This document shows positions 17,689-26,490 of a DNA stretch of 64,000 nt, piece after piece. The notes beneath the pieces were generated by a model. That model was not told where the DNA came from, made no database searches, and saw only the letters and a list, made by a program, of their open reading frames with translations. Both the position numbers and the translations under genes were made by a program. Numbering within the stretch: position 1 is the first letter of the stretch; each line of letters opens with the position of its first letter. The stretch lies in assembly GCA_016719225.1 (NCBI GenBank), contig JADKAN010000001.1, positions 682,001 to 746,000 of the forward strand. The letters run 5' to 3'. This DNA is from Flavobacteriales bacterium. GTDB taxonomy: Bacteria; Bacteroidota; Bacteroidia; Flavobacteriales_F; PHOS-HE28.

Positions 17689-18336
17689 TCACCACTTTCG
17701 TGGCAGCGGTTCCCCCAGAACGGCCCGCAATTCGGCGATCATCATTGCGGTAGCGCCCCAAACGGTTTCGCCATTGAGATGCCAATAGGCGACCATGGCT
17801 TGTTGGCCCGTTGCCATTCGGATGAGCTTGCGTTGCAACGATGCTGGATCCAGAACAACCCGCAAAGGCACGTGCAGCAAAGCAGCCACCTCGCGAGGGT
17901 CAGGTCGGAACGGCCCGAGCTGGTCCACCCAACCCACATATGGACTTACTACCGTGCGGCTCGGTGGAATGTAGATGGGTGAAAGTCTTCCCAACACTTC
18001 AACATGGGAAAGGTCCGCACCGGTCTCTTCGCCGAATTCACGCAGGGCCGTGGCTTGCAAGTCAGCGTCCTTTGGTTCGCGCTTCCCTCCGGGAAAGGCG
18101 ATCTGTCCGCTGTGTACGCCGGGGTATTCCGTGCGCCGCATCAGCAACAAGTGGTCCTCGCCGTGGTACGTGTGGAATACCGCAAGCACGGCGCTTTCCT
18201 TCGGCGGCGGTGACAATTCCCGGGCTTGCTCCGGTGCATTCCGCGGGTAGCCGCTCAGAGCGGAAAACGCTTCATGTCCCGGCAATGGCTTGGACAATGC
18301 CGTTCGCAAGATCTCGGGTGTGAAAGCGTGTCCCAT
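17689..18336 (-). CDS. NUDIX hydrolase, CoA pyrophosphatase-like
   Basis: A 215-residue NUDIX enzyme. The NUDIX box reads GGKREPKDADLQATALREFGEETGAD, shown here as the G-x5-E-x7-REx2EExG pattern, and is preceded by GQIAFPGGK, the hallmark of the CoA pyrophosphatase/YeaB group. It probably hydrolyses CoA or oxidised CoA to 4'-phosphopantetheine, or other nucleoside diphosphate derivatives. The ATG giving MGHAFTPEILRTAL is chosen for family length; 33 further in-frame residues upstream look non-coding. Confidence 0.88.
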   Translation of the reverse strand: MGHAFTPEILRTALSKPLPGHEAFSALSGYPRNAPEQARELSPPPKESAVLAVFHTYHGEDHLLLMRRTEYPGVHSGQIAFPGGKREPKDADLQATALREFGEETGADLSHVEVLGRLSPIYIPPSRTVVSPYVGWVDQLGPFRPDPREVAALLHVPLRVVLDPASLQRKLIRMATGQQAMVAYWHLNGETVWGATAMMIAELRAVLGEPLPRKW

Positions 18337-18444
18337 TTTCTGATCTTTCACCTGCTGGATCCTTATTGTCGATCCGTGGCTCATGCAGGAGCGCTTCGTC
18401 GTTCTCAACTCCCGTGGTGTATTGCGACGGTTCACCCAGATCCA

Positions 18445-18927
18445 TCATTTCTTCAACGCTTCAACAAGCGCTTGTGCTTCCCTTTTGTACGTATGCGGCT
18501 TCGACATGATGTAATGTGCCTGTTTGTCCGCCCTGGCCGTATCACCTTCGCAGAGCCAGCACAGCGCGTTGTACCAATCCACTTGGTCGCGGTATGACTT
18601 ATCGGCCTGGTTTTCCAGGAAGTCGATGTGCATTTCGGCCTTGTAAGCATCTCCTGCGCCGAGGTTGGCGCTTACGAGGTACATCCGCATCGCACTGTTG
18701 CCAGGATCACGTGCGATCGCGCGATCAAGGCCGGTGACCGCCCCGGCGTAATCACCATCATTGTATAGCGCCATGGCATCCAGAAAGGTGGTGTTGTCCG
18801 GGGTGCGTGCACGGTCGCTTACCATGTCCGGATAAGGCTTGTAGAATTTCTCACAGAGGGATGCGGGATCTTTACCGTTACAGGCGCCGAGCAACAGCAA
18901 GAGGAGGGGAAGGAAGGACTTGCGCAT
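18445..18927 (-). CDS. TPR-like periplasmic lipoprotein
   Basis: A lipoprotein signal with lipobox (FLPLLLLLLGAC) is followed by two or three tetratricopeptide-like helix pairs (DAMALYNDGDYAGAVTGLDRAIARDPGN; YNALCWLCEGDTARADKQA). 160 residues in total. TPR domains bind partner proteins, but no specific partner can be read. It lies 11 bp downstream of the second signal peptidase gene and is probably in the same operon. Confidence 0.72.
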   Translation of the reverse strand: MRKSFLPLLLLLLGACNGKDPASLCEKFYKPYPDMVSDRARTPDNTTFLDAMALYNDGDYAGAVTGLDRAIARDPGNSAMRMYLVSANLGAGDAYKAEMHIDFLENQADKSYRDQVDWYNALCWLCEGDTARADKQAHYIMSKPHTYKREAQALVEALKK

Positions 18928-18938
18928 GGGTCGGAATT

Positions 18939-19874
18939 TCAGTTGGCCAAGGAACGCAGCGTGCGGCTCCCCGGTAGGATATCATGGCCCACATGGGCGT
19001 TAAAGAGAATGATCGCGGCACGGCCCACAAGGTGGTCGGCAGGTACGAAGCCCCAATACCGGCTGTCAGAACTTGCATCGCGAGCATCGCCCAGAACGAA
19101 GTAATAATCCGCACGTACCCGGTATTTTCCACAGTCATCGCCGTTCACCAGCAGCTTTCGGTCCACGACCTCCACAGTGTTGCTTTCGTAGCGGCTTACA
19201 ATGCGATCGTACATGGGCAGGTTAAAGGGTGTCAGGTTCACCGTGTCTCCGGCGGCGGGTACGCGCAAAGGTCCGTAATCATCGTTGTTCCACGGCCGGT
19301 CCGGGCTGAAAGGAAATATGTGGTCCGGCGAACCCAGGGCATGCGCACGTGGCGCGAGAGCCGCTACCATAGGCATTTTCTTAACCTTGGTTGCAAGCTC
19401 CACGTTCAGGGGAAGGTCGATCAGATCATTGCCGGGCAGGGAATATCCCGTTGGTAGCCCGAGCCGTTCCACGAGTGTGTCCGCGTTATGTCCGGGCCGC
19501 AGGCGAATGCTCCAACTGCGCGTTCCGCCTGGCGACTGCGGCACGGGCATACCGTTCACATAGAGTTCTCCTTTCCGAAGTTCGACCTCATCGCCGGGTA
19601 GCCCTACGATGCGCTTTACCAGCAAGCGGCGGTTGAACATCGCACGATCGTCCTGCACGGGATCGCGCAGCACGACGATATCACCCCGGTCGAAGCCTGT
19701 GTATACCGCCCATCGTTCCACCAAAAGCATATCGCCCGGCAGAAGGGTGGAATACATGCTGGTGTTCGCCACCGTGACCCAGCGCACTACGAAGAGGTGC
19801 AGCACTAACAAAAGGGCCAGGGCCAACGCCAATGCCTTTCCCCATTCACGGAGTAGGGCCGGCGTGGTTTTCAT
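18939..19874 (-). CDS. lepB: Signal peptidase I (second copy, short form)
   Basis: It removes signal peptides from exported proteins at the inner membrane. One N-terminal membrane helix is followed by the catalytic Ser in ANTSMYSTLLPGD and the Lys in LLVKRIVGLPGDE, with box E GDARDASSDSRYWGFVP. At 311 residues it lacks the extra N-terminal membrane part of the neighbouring copy. Its ATG overlaps the upstream lepB stop by 4 bp (ATGA), so the two are translationally coupled. The longer in-frame N-terminus upstream is an overlap artefact. Confidence 0.94.
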   Translation of the reverse strand: MKTTPALLREWGKALALALALLLVLHLFVVRWVTVANTSMYSTLLPGDMLLVERWAVYTGFDRGDIVVLRDPVQDDRAMFNRRLLVKRIVGLPGDEVELRKGELYVNGMPVPQSPGGTRSWSIRLRPGHNADTLVERLGLPTGYSLPGNDLIDLPLNVELATKVKKMPMVAALAPRAHALGSPDHIFPFSPDRPWNNDDYGPLRVPAAGDTVNLTPFNLPMYDRIVSRYESNTVEVVDRKLLVNGDDCGKYRVRADYYFVLGDARDASSDSRYWGFVPADHLVGRAAIILFNAHVGHDILPGSRTLRSLAN

Positions 19875-21430
19875 CGCACACGGCTGAAGAGGCGCTTCCA
19901 ACGGATACCACCCGGGAAGCCACCCTTTTCCGGATCCGCGGTGAGCCATACCAGAACGGCCTTGCCCACCACGTGATCGAAGGGAACAAAGCCCCAGAAA
20001 CGCGCGTCCTGCGAGCGGTGCCTGTTGTCGCCCATCATCCAATAGTAGTCCTGTTTGAACGTATAACTGTCGGTCTGTTGACCGTTGATCCAGATCCCGC
20101 CGTTCTTCACTTCAAGCTGATTGCCCTCATAAACCGTGATCGCCCGTCGGTATAGCGGTAGGTTTTCCGCAGTAAGCTTGAGCGTGGCGCCAGCCTTGGG
20201 CACCCATAGCGGACCGAAATTGTCCTCGCTCCAGTCAAAGCGCGGATCGTTCGGGAAGATGGGCCAGTTGTCCTTGGCGCCGTAATAGCCTTTGGGTTTG
20301 TCCTCGCGCTCCATGCTGATCACGTTACCGAATTTCTTCAGCGCTTCGGCATTTTCGACCGTCAAGGGTATGTTGGCTGTTGCTCCTTCCTCCACCACAT
20401 CCGTAGTGGTGATATCGTACTGATCCTTGAGGATCTTCTTGTTGAAGCTGTCCTTGATCTGGAAATTGTACTGGTACTGGCCGGTATTGACCAGTGGTTC
20501 AGGCGTTCCGTTGATGTTCACGACCCCTTCGATGACCTGTATGGTGTCCCCCGCAACACCCACACAGCGCTTGATGTAGTTCTCCTGCTTGTCCACGGGG
20601 CGGATCAGGATCCCCCCGGTCGGTGCGCTGCCTTGGCGACCGTCAGCCATGGTGAACACCACACGCTCACGGCGCAGCAGATTATCGCGTCCGCACATGC
20701 GAGCCAGCTGGTAATAGCTCATGTTCTGGTAGTTCGCCACCACGGTGTCGCCTTCCGGGAAGTTGAAAACGACGGCATCCCCGCGCTGGGGTTTGCCAAA
20801 GCCAGGCAGGCGCATGTATGGTAACTCGAACCAGTTGGTGAAGCTGGGCGTGTTCTGCGACATCGGCAAGGTGTGATGCGTGAAGGGGAACGTCACCGGC
20901 GTCATTGGCAGGCGTGGGCCGTAGCTCAGCTTGCTGACGAACAGGTAATCGCCCACCAGAAGCGATTTCTCCATGGATTCCGTGGGGATGGTGAAGGCTT
21001 CGAAGGTGAACGTGCGGAAGGCCGTCGCCACGATCACAGCGAATAGGATGGCATCGCCCCATTGGCCGAACATGTTGCGTTTGTGCGAGCCCACGGGAAT
21101 GGGACCCACCCATTTGTACTTCGCGTTGAAAGCCAAGTTGGACAGCTCCACCCAAGGCACCAACACCATGATGAGGTGATCCTTCAACGTGCGCTTGCCA
21201 AAGGCGATGCTGGTGTTCACGTTGTAGATGATGAGCATCAGCAAGTTCACGCCGGGTGCCAGCAAGAGAATGACCCAGTACCATGGCTTGCCCAGGATCC
21301 TGTTCCATTCCCACAAGTTCAGGAAGGGCACCAATCCTTTCCATGCCGGCACACCCGCCTTGGCGAAGATCTTCGGCAGGCAGATGAAAAGCGATACGAG
21401 GTAAAGTGCAAGTAAGAACCAAGCGATCAT
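19871..21430 (-). CDS. lepB: Signal peptidase I (long form)
   Basis: A 519-residue signal peptidase I. The N-terminus has three to four membrane segments (MIAWFLLALYLVSLFICLP; WVILLLAPGVNLLMLIIYNV) of the kind seen in the long Bacteroidota LepB. The catalytic Ser lies in FTIPTESMEKSLLVGDY and the Lys in NYIKRCVGVAGD; box E reads MGDNRHRSQDARFWGFVP. About 150 residues are inserted between the catalytic boxes. It follows dapB on the same strand in the conserved DUF5683-dapB-lepB order. Confidence 0.95.
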   Translation of the reverse strand: MIAWFLLALYLVSLFICLPKIFAKAGVPAWKGLVPFLNLWEWNRILGKPWYWVILLLAPGVNLLMLIIYNVNTSIAFGKRTLKDHLIMVLVPWVELSNLAFNAKYKWVGPIPVGSHKRNMFGQWGDAILFAVIVATAFRTFTFEAFTIPTESMEKSLLVGDYLFVSKLSYGPRLPMTPVTFPFTHHTLPMSQNTPSFTNWFELPYMRLPGFGKPQRGDAVVFNFPEGDTVVANYQNMSYYQLARMCGRDNLLRRERVVFTMADGRQGSAPTGGILIRPVDKQENYIKRCVGVAGDTIQVIEGVVNINGTPEPLVNTGQYQYNFQIKDSFNKKILKDQYDITTTDVVEEGATANIPLTVENAEALKKFGNVISMEREDKPKGYYGAKDNWPIFPNDPRFDWSEDNFGPLWVPKAGATLKLTAENLPLYRRAITVYEGNQLEVKNGGIWINGQQTDSYTFKQDYYWMMGDNRHRSQDARFWGFVPFDHVVGKAVLVWLTADPEKGGFPGGIRWKRLFSRVR

Positions 21431-21623
21431 GCGGTGAGGTGGGTAATAGGGCGCAAGTTGCGCAGCAGGTGAGGTACGCCGGGACTAAAGTTTGTAAAGA
21501 TCGGTGAATACCATCCGTTACGAAGCTGGCATATGGAACCGAATGAGGAACGGTCCGGTAACGGGTCCAGCGGATCACTTGTTGCCTTCGGAAGACCATG
21601 TTCACATGATCTTGCTACGTGGT

Positions 21624-22343
21624 TCAAACCGTTCCGCTCAGCACATCATCCATGGTGAACAGGCCCGTCCGGCCTTTCAGCCATTCCGCGGCCACTACGG
21701 CACCGGTTGCAAAGCCTTGCCGACCGTAGGCTTCGTGGGTAATGGTGATCTTGTCTTCCGCACTTTCCCAGCTGATCGCGTGTGTTCCGGGCACTTCGCC
21801 GATCCGGTCGCTGGTGATCGGCACTTGGTCGGCGGCAGGGGAGTGGCCGTCCTTTTTCAATTCCCAGCCCGCGTACCGGTTGCTCCGGATGTGAATGTCG
21901 CGGGCCAAGGTGATCGCGGTTCCACTGGGTGCATCCAGCTTGTGGACATGGTGTGTCTCTTGAATGCTGGCGGCATAGTTCCCTTGTCCGTCCATCAAGG
22001 CTGCCAAGTATTTGTTCAGCTTGAAGAAGAGGTTCACGCCGATGCTGAAATTACTGGCCCAGAGTAGGGTGCCCTTGGCTTGCGCCACGAGATTCTTCAC
22101 TGCACCGAGCTCATCATACCAACCAGTGGTGCCCACTACGATCGGCACGCCGGCTTCCAAACAAAGATGCATATTGGGCAACGCATTCTCGGGACGGCTG
22201 AACTCGATGGCCACATCTGCACCTATCGGAGGGGTGCCTGCATTGTCGCGATCCACCTTCAGCACGATGGAATGCCCTCTTTGCTTGGCGGCCATTTCAA
22301 TGGCTTGGCCCATCTTCCCGTAGCCGTATAGGGCGATCTTCAT
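21624..22343 (-). CDS. dapB: 4-hydroxy-tetrahydrodipicolinate reductase
   Basis: It catalyses the NAD(P)H-dependent step to tetrahydrodipicolinate in lysine and diaminopimelate synthesis. The Rossmann motif is GYGKMGQAIE (slightly unlike GxxGxMG), followed by VGTTGW and the substrate-binding/catalytic ETHHVHKLDAPSGTA with its His-His and Lys. At 239 residues it is the normal Bacteroidota length. It sits 15 bp after DUF5683 and feeds precursor to peptidoglycan, matching the mpl gene 4 kb away. Confidence 0.96.
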   Translation of the reverse strand: MKIALYGYGKMGQAIEMAAKQRGHSIVLKVDRDNAGTPPIGADVAIEFSRPENALPNMHLCLEAGVPIVVGTTGWYDELGAVKNLVAQAKGTLLWASNFSIGVNLFFKLNKYLAALMDGQGNYAASIQETHHVHKLDAPSGTAITLARDIHIRSNRYAGWELKKDGHSPAADQVPITSDRIGEVPGTHAISWESAEDKITITHEAYGRQGFATGAVVAAEWLKGRTGLFTMDDVLSGTV

Positions 22344-22358
22344 CTTCTCGTTCCTGTG

Positions 22359-22913
22359 TCAAAGGTCCATCCGTAACGTAAGCCCGAACGCGCCTTGTGC
22401 GGCCAATCCCAGCGACGGTCCGGCCTGTACTGTAAGGTCGTTGCTCACATCGAACCGTACGAAGTAACCGTCCACCGAGGCGTCCATCACATTGAGTGCG
22501 TATACCAGGCCGATGGCTACATAACTCAAGTCGCGCCAGCGATGGTAGGTGTCTGCCACGTTGCGGAGCTGGTCTCCGTAGTAGATGCCGTTGAATTCAT
22601 CCGGCCGGTTGTTCACCACGTCCAAATAAGCTGTTTTGTAGCGTTGGTACTGCTTATTGTTGTCCTGGATGAACCAATAGGAAATACCGAGGCCACCCAG
22701 TACGATGGGCACTTTCCAATACTTGCGATTGTACACTTGGCCAGCGCCGGGCAGCACGGCGGAGTAGATCGCGGCGCGAACGGGTTGATGGCGGCTGCGC
22801 CAGTCCAAGGATCTGGCGGCTATGTCGGTGGAAAGCGTGTCCTGATCTTGTGCGCTACAAACCGTGCCCGCAGCCATTGCGAGGGACAGTAGGAGTGGGA
22901 GCACCAATTTCAT
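22359..22913 (-). CDS. DUF5683 domain-containing secreted protein
   Basis: A 184-residue protein with signal peptide (LPLLLSLAMAAGTVCSAQ). The hallmark is RAAIYSAVLPGAGQVYNRKYWKVPIVLGGLGISYWF, a glycine-rich hairpin followed by a membrane helix, and VVNNRPDEFNG with WRDLSYVAIGLVYALNVMDASVD. Function is unknown. In Bacteroidota the family is typically placed just before dapB and lepB, as here; the parB gene often seen further upstream is absent and a tricorn-like protease gene is there instead. The ATG is the one that gives a signal peptide. Confidence 0.88.
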   Translation of the reverse strand: MKLVLPLLLSLAMAAGTVCSAQDQDTLSTDIAARSLDWRSRHQPVRAAIYSAVLPGAGQVYNRKYWKVPIVLGGLGISYWFIQDNNKQYQRYKTAYLDVVNNRPDEFNGIYYGDQLRNVADTYHRWRDLSYVAIGLVYALNVMDASVDGYFVRFDVSNDLTVQAGPSLGLAAQGAFGLTLRMDL

Positions 22914-23024
22914 TCCGATGCAAAGGTCAGCGATTTTGGTTTCCAAGGTCACGGCAATAATCCTGCAGCAACGTTCTTGCCGCAGGCACGGCAAAGACAT
23001 TCCAACTTCTGCCGAGAGGATCGC

Positions 23025-26000
23025 TCACTTCATTCCTTCCAACACCGTCCTAACCGCTGCACCAAGCTGCTCGTCCGTGCCGTTGCTCAGCAAAGCAGGG
23101 TCGTTCGCTTGTTTTACATCCGGTTCCAGTTGCTGGTTCTCCAGGAATTTTCCGTTGTTGTCCACCATGCCCACTTGGGGAATGCCGAAGACCACTCCGT
23201 TCTGCAAGGTTTCCCACCAAACCGCCGTCCCGGTGCCGGGTACGGGCATGCCCACGAGTTTCCCAATGCCGAGTGCCTTGTATGTGAAGGGGAACATGTG
23301 TGCGTCCGAGTAATTACACTCGTTCATCAGCACCACCGAAGGGCGGCTCCATTTGAAACCCGGTTCGGTACCGAGGTCCTGCCCGCGAGGCTCAACATGG
23401 ATGTATACGTGGCCGCTGAGGAACGTGGCCAGGTCATCATGTAACCAACCGCCGCCGTTGAAGCGGGTATCCACTACCAACGCGTCCTTGTCGTGGTATT
23501 TGCCGAGGACGTCCTCATAAACGGTCTTGAAGCTCTCCACGTTCATGCCGCGCACATGCACATAACCGACGCGACCTCCACTAATGCTGTCCACGGCGTG
23601 GCGATTCTGTTCCACCCAGCGGTGGTAACGCAGTTCATTCTCCTCACCACGTCCGATGGGTTTCACTATTTCCTCCCAACGCTTGCCCGTCTTCGGGTCG
23701 AACATGGAAAGAAGCGTATTGTGGTCCGCCTTTCGATTGAAGAGCGCAGCCGGATCTTCTTTCGGCATGATGACTTGACCATCGATCTTTTCGATAACGG
23801 TCCCCGCCTTGATCTTGGAACCGGCCTTGATCACCGGGGAACGGTCCATCACTTCAGCGATGGTGAGCCCGGGCGTGGTATCATTGGCATATAAGAGCCC
23901 CAGGCTTGCGGTGCGGTCGCCCTCTGGGTCGTTCGAGCCCCGGAAGCGAGCACCGGTATGCGAGGCATTCAGTTCACCGAGCATTTCGCTCAACAGGTCG
24001 GTGAAGTCGTAATTGTTGTTGATGTACGGCAGGAACGCCTTGTATTCGGTTTTGTACCGTGCCCAGTCCACACCCTGCAGGTCCTTGCGGTAGAATTTCT
24101 TCACTACTTGGCGCCATACGTGCTCGAACAGATAGTCGCGTTCCGCGGATTCGTTCAACGTCATTTCACCGTTGATGCCCACGTTCTTGACATCCCCTTT
24201 TTCAAGATCCACGGTGGAGATCCCGCCGTTGTTCAGCAAGAAGAGGGTCTTGCCCTCCTTGTCCAGTTCCAGTGCGCCGGGATTTTCCGCACCCATTTTG
24301 GCCAACAACTTGGTCTCCTTGCTGCGCACATCGGTTTCCCAAAGGTCGAAACCCTTCTCGAATGCGGCGAGGTAGTAGAGCTTTTCCCCGTCCTTGGAAA
24401 GGATGGCGTCCGCGAGATCGGCGGAGTTACCCGTCAGGCGCACCTTCCGGTCCTCAATGCCATCCAACTCGAATTTCAACGGAGCGATCGTGCTGTCCTT
24501 CTTTTCCTCTTTGCCCTTTCTATCCTTTTCCTTTTTGGACGTCTTGCCCTCCTTGTCTTCCTCTTTTTTGCCGGGCTCCTGTTTCTTCGAGAGGTCGAAT
24601 TCCTCCTTGTCCAGTTCGAAGGTGTCCATAGCGGCCTGGGTGAAGAACATGGCATAGATATCCAGTTGACCACCCCAGCTGGCTTGGCTCTTGTAACCGT
24701 CGCGCCCGCTGAACCAGATCATTGCGTGCCCGTTCAACGCCCATTTCGGCCGTCCGTTTTCATAGCCACTTTTGGTGAGGTTCACCACTGGCTTATCCCC
24801 GGCGGCCGAAACAAGGCCGCATTGGGTGATCCATTGTTTGTCCTGCAGGAACTGCACCAGGAGCCACTTGCTGTCCGGGCTCCAAGAGAAATACTGGTCC
24901 CCATCGGAGTAGCTGTAATTCTTGTCCGCTGGCAGCACGGTACGGGTCTTCTTGCTCGCGAGGTTGTACACTTTCACAGCGGTGCGTTCCTCCAGATAGG
25001 CGATCTCCTTCCCGTCAGGCGACCAGACCGGCTGGAATTCTTCGGCCGGGGTGGCGATCAATGACTCTTCCTTCAGCACAGTGGCGTTGAAGAACTGGTG
25101 TTCCTCCTTGCGCGTGAGCGATGTGCGGTAGATGTTCCAACTGCTGTCGCGTTCGCTGGCGTAGATGATGCTGCGACCGTCCGGGCTGAAGCTTGCCGAA
25201 CGTTCCTGCTCCGGCGTGTTGGTGATCCGGCGCGTGGTGCCCTCTTTCACGGAGGTGACGAAGACCTCACCGCGATGCACGAACACCACTTCTTTTCCAT
25301 CCGGGGAAGGCGACATTTCCGAAGCATCGCCTTTCACCGGGACGGTGCGTTCGGCTGTGAACCGGTTGTCCATGGCGGTACTCACCATCAACGGCTGCGG
25401 TTGTTGGCCATCGCGCATGGTGTAGAGGAGCCCTCTGAACGCGAAGCAGATCATGCCGTCCTTGCTGATGGAGAGGTAGCGAACGGGGTCCTTGTCCAAG
25501 TTGGTGACGGCCGTAGAGGTGCCACCGCCTGCAAGGATCTTATGGATGTTGAAGGAGCCACTTTCCTCACTGAGAAAATAAATACTAGCGCCGTCCGGGC
25601 TGTACACCGGGTCGCGGCTCTCACCGACGAAGGTGCTCAGCTTTGTATACTTCTTCGTCCCGAGGTCGTAGCTCCAAATGTCGTGTGTGACCGACGAGGT
25701 GTGGTGCTTGCGGAAGGTGTCCTCATAACCCTTGTTGTCCGTAAAGGCCAAGTGTTTGCCGTCGGGGGAATAGGTGGCGTTGATGGCGGTGGTGGTGAGC
25801 ACGCGCAGCGCTTCGCCACCGGTAACAGGGACGGAATAAAGCTGTGGGAAGATCCCCGAGGGGAACTGGCGGTCCTGCACGTCACCGGCCCGGGTGCTGC
25901 TGAAGATCACGGCCTTGTCATCGGGCGTGAAATCGCTCGGGACATCGCTGGCACTGTTCTCCGTGAGCCGTGTGGCCGGGCCGCCTTCAGCAGGCATAAT

Positions 26001-26276
26001 GAAGACGTCGTCGTTACCATGTCGGCTGCTCGCGAAGGCGATCCACTTGCCATCGTGCGACCAGACCGGTGCGAATTCGTAGGCTTCGTTCGTGGTGAGC
26101 AAGGATGCTGTGCCACCGCTGGCAGCCACGCGCCACAGGTCACCTTGATAGCTGAAGACTATGGTTTTTCCATCCGGAGAGATCGCCGGATAGCGGAGCC
26201 ATTTGGCTTCGTTCTGCGCTTGCGCGGAAAATGTGGGCAGTAAAAGGGACGCTAACAGAAGGTGGTGGTACTTCAT
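23025..26276 (-). CDS. Tricorn-like S41 peptidase with PD40 propeller repeats
   Basis: A very large exported peptidase (1083 residues) with signal peptide MKYHHLLLASLLLPTFSAQA. The first 650 residues hold WD40-like PD40 repeats (YPAISPDGKTIVFSYQGDLW, FAPVWSHDGKWIAFASSRHG and others), making a beta-propeller. A Lys/Glu-rich hinge lies at about 562-593. Then come a tricorn C1-like helical region, a PDZ domain near residue 800 (GLTIAEVMDRSPVIKAGSKI), and an S41 protease core with the nucleophile Ser near residue 990 in NECNYSDAHMF and GTGTAVWWE. It probably degrades peptides in the periplasm or outside the cell. The frame upstream of the chosen ATG is non-coding. Confidence 0.93.
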   Translation of the reverse strand: MKYHHLLLASLLLPTFSAQAQNEAKWLRYPAISPDGKTIVFSYQGDLWRVAASGGTASLLTTNEAYEFAPVWSHDGKWIAFASSRHGNDDVFIMPAEGGPATRLTENSASDVPSDFTPDDKAVIFSSTRAGDVQDRQFPSGIFPQLYSVPVTGGEALRVLTTTAINATYSPDGKHLAFTDNKGYEDTFRKHHTSSVTHDIWSYDLGTKKYTKLSTFVGESRDPVYSPDGASIYFLSEESGSFNIHKILAGGGTSTAVTNLDKDPVRYLSISKDGMICFAFRGLLYTMRDGQQPQPLMVSTAMDNRFTAERTVPVKGDASEMSPSPDGKEVVFVHRGEVFVTSVKEGTTRRITNTPEQERSASFSPDGRSIIYASERDSSWNIYRTSLTRKEEHQFFNATVLKEESLIATPAEEFQPVWSPDGKEIAYLEERTAVKVYNLASKKTRTVLPADKNYSYSDGDQYFSWSPDSKWLLVQFLQDKQWITQCGLVSAAGDKPVVNLTKSGYENGRPKWALNGHAMIWFSGRDGYKSQASWGGQLDIYAMFFTQAAMDTFELDKEEFDLSKKQEPGKKEEDKEGKTSKKEKDRKGKEEKKDSTIAPLKFELDGIEDRKVRLTGNSADLADAILSKDGEKLYYLAAFEKGFDLWETDVRSKETKLLAKMGAENPGALELDKEGKTLFLLNNGGISTVDLEKGDVKNVGINGEMTLNESAERDYLFEHVWRQVVKKFYRKDLQGVDWARYKTEYKAFLPYINNNYDFTDLLSEMLGELNASHTGARFRGSNDPEGDRTASLGLLYANDTTPGLTIAEVMDRSPVIKAGSKIKAGTVIEKIDGQVIMPKEDPAALFNRKADHNTLLSMFDPKTGKRWEEIVKPIGRGEENELRYHRWVEQNRHAVDSISGGRVGYVHVRGMNVESFKTVYEDVLGKYHDKDALVVDTRFNGGGWLHDDLATFLSGHVYIHVEPRGQDLGTEPGFKWSRPSVVLMNECNYSDAHMFPFTYKALGIGKLVGMPVPGTGTAVWWETLQNGVVFGIPQVGMVDNNGKFLENQQLEPDVKQANDPALLSNGTDEQLGAAVRTVLEGMK

Positions 26277-26490
26277 GGGTGGGGTGGTGGATGGGTCAAG
26301 AGGTGGACCGGGTGGCCTGCTGCAAATGTGGGTCACGGAGCTTGAATCTTCGCTCCGTTGAGCTAGGAAAGCCATTCCTTTCCGTTTTTGCACCTTCTGC
26401 CCGGATCGAGGCGCCGCTGACAATGGAACGTGGAAACTTGGCGCAACGGCGTACGGCACCATTCCGCTGAATCGGCAATTTTGTGCTCTC

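Noticed and set aside
25098..26243. 381-codon open frame antisense to the tricorn-like protease
   Set aside because: Complete overlap with a well-supported gene; no recognisable domain.
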